NCBI RefSeq assembly: GCF_047501175.1
Contig: NZ_JBEQWH010000005.1
Location: forward strand, 1 to 64,000
Direction of reading: 5' to 3'
From: Methanoprimaticola sp047501175
Lineage (GTDB): Archaea; Thermoplasmatota; Thermoplasmata; Methanomassiliicoccales; Methanomethylophilaceae
DNA: 64,000 bases
Part shown: positions 58,895 through 64,000 of the stretch, in pieces
Layout of the letters: each line of letters starts with the position of its first letter
How positions within the stretch are numbered: position 1 is the stretch's first letter
Position numbers and translations under genes: made by a program
Notes under the pieces: generated by a model
Databases searched by the model: none
Told to the model about the DNA's origin: nothing
Seen by the model: only the letters and a program-made list of their open reading frames with translations

Positions 58895-59725
58895 ATGAGC
58901 GTCGACTGCTCTCAGACCGAGGATGCGACCGGATGCCGGAAGCGTATGATCGAGGTCCTTGAGCGCAAAAGGTCCATCGCCGCACTGATGTATCTCCACC
59001 ACAACGGCTGTTCGAAGGAGATCGACCTGCGCGAAGACGTGTTCCCGAACCCACAGCAGACGTCCATCCAGCTCCAGAACCTTCTGGACTGCGGATTCGT
59101 GTCCTGCTCGAGGAGGGAGGTCGAAGGCACCCGCAGGACGGCCAAGTACTGGTCCCTGACATCGAAGGGACTGGCACTCACTGCGCTGCTGGAGCTTATG
59201 GACCTTACGGCGGAAGGGGTTCTCGATCCCGAATCGGTGGTCGCAGAGTGTGAACGGATGGCATCGTCCGTGAGGGTCCGATCGGTTCGAGGGATCGGAC
59301 GGGAAACCTTTCCGGGGCCCGGCAGGGCCCCGACGAACCCATCCCGACACCTGACGCGAGGTCCCGGATTTCGAGGTCCTCGGCGAACCCGCCGGTCGGG
59401 TTCGGACGAATATCTCATCGTCTCTCATCTTCTGAAAAATGAAAAGCCGGGATGGGGATCGTCAGATCCCAAAGGATATTCGGGTCATCCCGTCCGATCC
59501 TCTGGGCGGACCCATCATGCGCGTCATCTCTGCACAGGGCCCCCAGCGCATCTCTCAGGCTGCCGTCCCAACGACACGCGGCTCCACGGAGGATGTCCGA
59601 TGGCGATCGGGAATTTAGAAGGTAAGGTGTTTTCCCGCCTCGAGAGGCGTATCGCCGGGACCAGGGGAGGGGGCGCGATCGGCTCGCAGCCCCGGACCGC
59701 GGGTTCGTCCCGCGTTCACTGGTAG
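58895..59725 (+). CDS. Winged-helix regulator with an uncertain 3' end
   Basis: From MSVDCSQTEDATGCRKR, residues 18-115 look like a winged-helix regulator: KRMIEVLERKRSIAALMYLHHNG, TSIQLQNLLDCGFVSCSRREVEGTRRTAKYWSLTSKGLALTALLELMDL. It sits divergent from the giant surface gene, so it might control it; that is inference. The frame stays open to 59725, but after about residue 130 the sequence is rich in Arg, Gly and Pro, passes through hairpins, and looks noncoding. The true stop may have been lost or the gene may end by frameshift near 59290. Confidence 0.6.
   Translation: MSVDCSQTEDATGCRKRMIEVLERKRSIAALMYLHHNGCSKEIDLREDVFPNPQQTSIQLQNLLDCGFVSCSRREVEGTRRTAKYWSLTSKGLALTALLELMDLTAEGVLDPESVVAECERMASSVRVRSVRGIGRETFPGPGRAPTNPSRHLTRGPGFRGPRRTRRSGSDEYLIVSHLLKNEKPGWGSSDPKGYSGHPVRSSGRTHHARHLCTGPPAHLSGCRPNDTRLHGGCPMAIGNLEGKVFSRLERRIAGTRGGGAIGSQPRTAGSSRVHW
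59313..59332 (+). terminator. GC hairpin after the winged-helix region
   Basis: CGGGGCCC at 59313-59320 pairs perfectly with GGGCCCCG at 59325-59332 across four bases. A second hairpin, CGAACCCG/CGGGTTCG, follows near 59383-59403. Together they suggest a transcript end inside the formally open frame. Confidence 0.6.
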
Positions 59726-60882
59726 GATCCGCGCCTCATCCTCTCGAGGGCCAGTCTGATCCTCTCGACGGGCTCGGTGACGGTCATGCGTATGTACCCG
59801 TCCGCGGACTCGCCGAATCCCGACCCGGGAGTGACTATGACCCCGAGGTCGATCATCTTCTGGGTGAACTCGAACGACGACATGCCGCAGTTGAACCACA
59901 CGTAGAACGTCCCCTTGGGCATGACGCAGTCGAACCCGAGCTCGCGGAGCCCCTCGACCAGCACCCTGCGCCTCTCGGCGTAGACGTCCATGTTGTCGAG
60001 GACGCACTTCGGGGTCTCCCCATTCTCCCCGTACAGGGACAGCGCCTTCTCCCCGGCCTTCTGGATGAATATCGGGGCCCCGGAGTCGATCTGGCCCTTG
60101 CACTTGGTCAGCCCGGCGATGAGGTCGGGGTTCCCGACCGCGTATCCCAGCCTGAACCCGGTCATGCAGAACGTCTTGGAGAACGACCCGAACTCGATGG
60201 CGTCCGGTCCGGCCTGGAGGATGGACGGCGCCCTGTACCCGTCGTAGCACATCTCGGAGTACGCCGCGTCGAAGCACAGGATGGTCCCGTTCTCCTGGCA
60301 CCAGTCGTAGACCCTCCTCATGTACTCGAGGTCGCAGGTCGCGCCGGTGGGGTTGTTGGGATAGTTCAGATAGAGCATCCTCGCGTTCTTCGGGCACTCG
60401 TCCACGTCCAGGAGCCAGTCCTTCTCGGGCCTGAGGGGCACCTTGACGCAGTTGGCCTCGTTGAAGAGGGTCGCAGCGCCAGAGTACACGGGATATCCGG
60501 GCGAGGGTGCGATGATGGTGTCGCCCTCGTCCACGAAGGCCTGGGCGATGTTGAATATGCCCTCCTTCGACCCGATGGTGATGCACACCTGCTTGTCCGG
60601 GTCGATGTCGAGCCCGAAGCGCTTCCTGTACCAGTCGGCGACGGCCACGCGGAGCGACCTGCACCCCTGGGATGAGGAGTACTTCTGGTTCTCGTTCAAG
60701 CGCGCCTGCGCGCACATCTCGTCGACGATCTCCTCGGGGGTGGGGAGGTCCGGGTCCCCTATGCCGAAGTCGATCATGTCCCATCCCTCCGCCTTCTTCG
60801 CGGCCGAGAGCTGCTCCAGCCTGACGAAGAGGTAGGGCGGGATCTGCTTGAGTCTCTCTGCCTGTTCGTAGTTCATTGTCAT
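59716..60882 (-). CDS. dapL: LL-diaminopimelate aminotransferase
   Basis: The 388-residue PLP enzyme converts tetrahydrodipicolinate directly to LL-diaminopimelate. It opens with PPYLFVRLEQLSAAKKAEGWDMIDFGIGDPDLPTPEEIVD. The pyridoxal lysine lies in GSFSKTFCMTGFRLGYAVG. LYLNYPNNPTGA and VTPGSGFGESADGYIRMTVT are family marks. The position at the end of lysC-lysA-dapF-dapL and the lack of dapC/D/E fit the DapL route used by many methanogens. It overlaps dapF by four bases. ATG at residue 3 is an alternative start. Confidence 0.93.
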   Translation of the reverse strand: MTMNYEQAERLKQIPPYLFVRLEQLSAAKKAEGWDMIDFGIGDPDLPTPEEIVDEMCAQARLNENQKYSSSQGCRSLRVAVADWYRKRFGLDIDPDKQVCITIGSKEGIFNIAQAFVDEGDTIIAPSPGYPVYSGAATLFNEANCVKVPLRPEKDWLLDVDECPKNARMLYLNYPNNPTGATCDLEYMRRVYDWCQENGTILCFDAAYSEMCYDGYRAPSILQAGPDAIEFGSFSKTFCMTGFRLGYAVGNPDLIAGLTKCKGQIDSGAPIFIQKAGEKALSLYGENGETPKCVLDNMDVYAERRRVLVEGLRELGFDCVMPKGTFYVWFNCGMSSFEFTQKMIDLGVIVTPGSGFGESADGYIRMTVTEPVERIRLALERMRRGSYQ

Positions 60883-61712
60883 TCCTCCGTCTCTCCCGTG
60901 AAGACCAGCTCCGCCGGCCCTTCCATCAGGACGTATCTAAGCTGTTTGTCCACTGTTATCTTGAGCCACCCGCCTGGCAGGTGCACGTCCACCGCGGTGT
61001 CGAACGGGACCAGCCCGATGAGGGCCGCCGCGGTCGTCGTCGCGCACGCGCCGGTCCCGCAGGCGAGGGTCCATGCCGCCCCGCGCTCGTAGACGCGGAT
61101 GTGTATCTTCCCGTCCTCGACCCTGCAGAACTCCACGTTGGTCTTGCGGGGGAAGAACGGGTGCCTCTCCAACACGGGCCCCAGGCGGTCCACCTGCTCA
61201 TCGGTCAGCGGCGTGAACGTTATGAAGTGGGGGTTCCCCATCGACACAGCGCTCGCCCTGATCGGCACGCCGTCGGCGTCGAACGGCTCGTCTATGAACC
61301 GTCCGTCACGGTCGACCGGGACGGACCTGGCGTCCAGTATCGGCGCGCCCATGTCTATCCTGACCGTCCCGACGGTGCCGTCGTCCTTCCTGAAGGTCTC
61401 CGCCCTCAGGTCGCCGGCCAGCGTGTGTATGGTGAACTCGTCCTTCCCGACGGTCCCCGAGTCGACGCACCACTTGGCGACGCAGCGGATCCCGTTCCCG
61501 CACATCTCCGCCTCGCTGCCGTCGGCGTTGATGATCCTCATGGTGACGTCGGTGCCCTCGCCGGGCATGACGTACAGGACGCCGTCCGCCCCGACGCCGT
61601 AGTGGCGGTCGCAGACCCTCCTGCACCATTCCGCATCCATCGCCAGGTCGCCGGCGGTCCCGTCCACCAGGACGAAGTCGTTCCCGATCCCCTGGTACTT
61701 CCAGAACCTCAT
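60879..61712 (-). CDS. dapF: Diaminopimelate epimerase
   Basis: The 277-residue product starts MRFWKYQGIGNDFVLVDG. The two catalytic cysteines are in AEMCGNGIRCVAKW and LACGTGACATTTAA, the normal DapF pair. GNPHFITF and the first ADGVLYV are further marks. It interconverts LL- and meso-diaminopimelate before decarboxylation to lysine. Its start overlaps the lysA stop by four bases. Confidence 0.96.
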   Translation of the reverse strand: MRFWKYQGIGNDFVLVDGTAGDLAMDAEWCRRVCDRHYGVGADGVLYVMPGEGTDVTMRIINADGSEAEMCGNGIRCVAKWCVDSGTVGKDEFTIHTLAGDLRAETFRKDDGTVGTVRIDMGAPILDARSVPVDRDGRFIDEPFDADGVPIRASAVSMGNPHFITFTPLTDEQVDRLGPVLERHPFFPRKTNVEFCRVEDGKIHIRVYERGAAWTLACGTGACATTTAAALIGLVPFDTAVDVHLPGGWLKITVDKQLRYVLMEGPAELVFTGETEE

Positions 61713-62968
61713 CGCCTGAGCCTCTCCGGGATGATCTGGTGCTTCCAGAGGTCCTCGTAGGTCTCCGCCTCGCGTATCAGCTCCGCCTTGCCGTCGTTGA
61801 CCATGACCTCGGCGCACACCGGCCTGGAGTTGTACCTGCTGGACATGGAGAACCCGTACGCCCCGGCGTTGTACACCGCGACGATGTCCCCCACCCTCGG
61901 GTCGGGGAGCACCCTGTCGTGCGCGATGTAGTCGCCGGACTCGCATATCGGTCCGACCACGTCGTACTTGTCGGTGCAGGCCTTGCCGAACTTGTTGGCG
62001 AGGGCCACGTAGTGGTACGAGTCGTACATCGTCGGGCGGACAAGGGTGTTGAACCCGGCGTCCACACCGACGTACTTCTTGACGCCGGTGTCCTTGATGT
62101 CGTTCACACGGGTCAGGAGCACCGTAGTGTCGCACACGATGTACCTTCCCGGCTCGAGCACTATCGTTTCGATGTCGGTCTCCTCCTGGATCATGTCCGT
62201 GAGGTTCATCGCCAGCTCGCCGACGTCCATCTCCTCCTCCTGGGGCATGTAGGGGACTCCGATGCCCCCTCCCATGTCGATGAACTCCAGGTCTATGCCG
62301 AGGCCCTTGATCTCGTTGACCAGCTCGATGAGGACCTCCATCATGTCCATGAAGGGCTCGACGGTCTGTCCGCCGGAGCCGATGTGGGCGTGTATGCCCT
62401 TGATGTTGAATCCCAGGTCCTTCGCCCTGGCGTAGGTGCCTATGACCTGGTCCAGCGGGATCCCGAACTTGGCGCCCTTGTTCCCGGTGGTGACCTTGGC
62501 GCTGTGCCCGGACCCGACCCCGGGCGTGATCCTGAACGATACGTCAGAGCAGGGCGCGATCTCGGCGAGGCGCTCCATCTCGCACACGGAGTCCAGGTTG
62601 ATCATCACGCCGGTCTCGGCGACCTCCCTGAGCTCCCTGTCGGAAACGTTCACGCCGGTGTACATTATGCGGTCCGGGGTGAATCCCGCCTTGAGGCAGG
62701 TCAGGACCTCCCCGATGGACACCGCGTCGATCCCCGCGCCCTCCTGCTCGAGCACGCGCAGGATGGCGAGGTTGGTGTTCGCCTTGCACGCGTAGTGGAT
62801 CCTCGTGTCCATGAACCTGGAGAACGCGTCGTAGACGTTGCGGTAGTTCTCCCTGAGCCTCTGCTCGTCCGTGACGTACACCGGCGTCCCGAACTCGTCG
62901 GCTATCTCCACGGCGGACTTGCCGCCGATCATCATGATTCCGTCCTGGGACGGGAACTCTCTCATCAT
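61709..62968 (-). CDS. lysA: Diaminopimelate decarboxylase
   Basis: The 419-residue PLP enzyme makes lysine from meso-diaminopimelate. The PLP lysine is in IHYACKANTNLAILRVL, the His-containing GIHAHIGSGGQTVEPF and the glycine loop DMGGGIGVPY are present, and the C-terminal GPICESGDYIAHDR and GAYGFSMSSRYNSRPVCAEVMV supply the substrate cysteine and tyrosine. Its start overlaps the aspartate kinase stop by four bases. Confidence 0.96.
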   Translation of the reverse strand: MMREFPSQDGIMMIGGKSAVEIADEFGTPVYVTDEQRLRENYRNVYDAFSRFMDTRIHYACKANTNLAILRVLEQEGAGIDAVSIGEVLTCLKAGFTPDRIMYTGVNVSDRELREVAETGVMINLDSVCEMERLAEIAPCSDVSFRITPGVGSGHSAKVTTGNKGAKFGIPLDQVIGTYARAKDLGFNIKGIHAHIGSGGQTVEPFMDMMEVLIELVNEIKGLGIDLEFIDMGGGIGVPYMPQEEEMDVGELAMNLTDMIQEETDIETIVLEPGRYIVCDTTVLLTRVNDIKDTGVKKYVGVDAGFNTLVRPTMYDSYHYVALANKFGKACTDKYDVVGPICESGDYIAHDRVLPDPRVGDIVAVYNAGAYGFSMSSRYNSRPVCAEVMVNDGKAELIREAETYEDLWKHQIIPERLRR

Positions 62969-64000
62969 TCCTTATCACCGATGAACTTCTCGTGCAGCAC
63001 GCGCACGACGTCTATCACCTTGCTCATGGGCACCACGAAGTTGAGGGACACGTCGGACGCCCCCTCGGAGATCATCTCCACGTTCGCGTTGGCCTCCTTG
63101 ACGGCACTGAAGATGTCCCCGGACACGCCGCACTTGTCGAGCAGGTTGTCACCTACGGCGCAGATGAGCGCCACGTCGTTCTTCACGTCGATCCTCTCGA
63201 TGTCCCCGCCGTTCAGGCCGTTGAGCTGCCTCAGGGTCAATTTCACGTCGTTGTTGTGGACGAGGAACGCGACCGTGGAGAGCGACGTCGAGATCGAGTA
63301 GATGATCACGTTGATGTCGGCTATCTTGTCTATTATCCTGGCGACCATCGCGGGGCGGTACGCGATCTCCGCGGAGCTGATCGTGATGATCGAGAGGTCC
63401 GTCTTGGCCGCGACCGAGCGCAGCATCTCGGACGTGCTCTTCCTCAGGTGGTGGATCAGGGTCCCGGGCTCCTCCGGCTTGAACGAGTTCCTCACCTTGA
63501 GGGGGATGTGCTTGAGCCTGACCGGCTCGATCGTCCTGGGGTGCAGGACCTTCGCCCCGAAGTACGCGAGCTCTGCGGCCTCCCCGAAGTTCATCTCGGG
63601 GATCTTCCTGGCATCGGAGATTATCCTGGGGTCGGCGGACATGAATCCGTCGACGTCCGTCCAGATCTCCAGCATGTCGGCGTCTATCGAGTTCGCGACG
63701 ACGGCGGCGGAGTAGTCCGACCCGCCGCGGCCGAAGGTGATCGGCTGCTTGTTGGCGTCCGCCCCGTAGAATCCCGTGATTATGGGGATGAAGTCCATGG
63801 ACAGCAGCGGCTTGACCTTCATGGTCATCCCGATGGCCGTGTTCAGCAGGTCCGCGGACCCGTTGCCGGGGCGTCCGGCCGCGATGATCCCCGCCTCCTC
63901 GGACGTGAGCGCCACGGACTTGAGGCCCATGCTCTTCAGCAGGAACGCCAGGAGGAGCGAGGAGAACCTCTCCCCCTGGGAGACCATCGAGTCCTTGTAG
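62965..64000 (-). CDS. lysC: Aspartate kinase (5' end beyond the window)
   Basis: The visible 344 residues lack the N-terminal KFGG start, which lies past the window edge. SQGERFSSLLLAFLL, PIITGFYGADANKQPITFGRGGSDYSAAVVA and EIWTDVDGFMSADPRIISDARKIPEMNFGEAAELAYFGAKVLHPRTIEP are kinase signatures. Two ACT domains follow (LSIITISSAEIAYRPAMVARIIDKIADINVIIYSIS and VALICAVGDNLL), so it is probably feedback-controlled. It is the first visible gene of the lysine operon. Confidence 0.95.
   Translation of the reverse strand, partial: YKDSMVSQGERFSSLLLAFLLKSMGLKSVALTSEEAGIIAAGRPGNGSADLLNTAIGMTMKVKPLLSMDFIPIITGFYGADANKQPITFGRGGSDYSAAVVANSIDADMLEIWTDVDGFMSADPRIISDARKIPEMNFGEAAELAYFGAKVLHPRTIEPVRLKHIPLKVRNSFKPEEPGTLIHHLRKSTSEMLRSVAAKTDLSIITISSAEIAYRPAMVARIIDKIADINVIIYSISTSLSTVAFLVHNNDVKLTLRQLNGLNGGDIERIDVKNDVALICAVGDNLLDKCGVSGDIFSAVKEANANVEMISEGASDVSLNFVVPMSKVIDVVRVLHEKFIGDKE

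Overview
The window is archaeal chromosome, most likely from a host-associated Methanomassiliicoccales-type methanogen (class Thermoplasmata). Archaeal markers are family B DNA polymerase, RadA, aIF-1A, Rpo4, L21e, Pus10, the two ether-lipid prenyl transferases GGGPS and UbiA-type DGGGPS, archease, and TATA boxes about 25 bases before many leaderless starts. The DNA is GC-rich, and nearly every gene I checked ends in TGA. The one TAG stop I found is in the signal peptidase gene; this fits, but does not prove, a lineage that decodes TAG as pyrrolysine. No methanogenesis gene lies in the window, so the order-level call is inference.

Layout. 0.1-5.4 kb: tRNA-Val, an aldehyde-dehydrogenase-fold protein without its catalytic residues, then a minus-strand operon of a double-ACT protein, CdhD-like and CdhE-like proteins and a radical-SAM-like protein without its cysteines. 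5.4-12.5 kb: tRNA-Leu, small membrane and zinc-ribbon proteins, a PPC protein, an ABC-class ATPase, the GGGPS/DGGGPS lipid pair and archease. 12.5-17.2 kb: a sulfur/Fe-S regulon (metY; iscS-iscU-cysK; an IscR-like Rrf2 regulator) with matching palindromes before three transcription units. 17.3-20.7 kb: a bacterial-type thiazole operon thiS-thiF-thiG-thiH-thiE. 20.8-24.6 kb: an HD hydrolase, a Crp/Fnr regulator divergent from hybrid cluster protein, and aspartate dehydrogenase. 24.7-32.1 kb: a decayed and an intact ATPase, an M24 peptidase, TldD/TldE, and an AT-rich ATPase gene preceded by tandem repeats.

32.1-42.0 kb is informational core: polB-ychF; a MarR regulator with a YczE-like membrane protein and a perfect 20-bp palindrome; and a long translation/RNA operon (aIF1A, Rio1, KH protein, Pus10, L21e, Rpo4, DUF655, KsgA). 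42.2-46.3 kb is a surface cassette: a SipW-like signal peptidase interrupted at a G7 run, two TasA/camelysin-like exported proteins and an exported M3 peptidase. 46.4-52.2 kb: tRNA-Glu, an EhaR-like HAD protein, a PurN-like formyltransferase, an ATPase ORF lacking a proper stop, Trm-G10 and RadA. 52.7-58.5 kb is one giant membrane-anchored beta-helix surface protein with a G10 run in its signal-peptide region. 58.9-64 kb: a winged-helix regulator and the lysine operon lysC-lysA-dapF-dapL, with lysC running off the window.

The most unusual items are the operon of dismantled acetyl-CoA-synthase and radical-SAM relatives, the G-runs at the start of two surface-related genes (possible phase variation), the Rrf2-linked palindrome regulon, and the ThiS gene without a stop after its Gly-Gly end.
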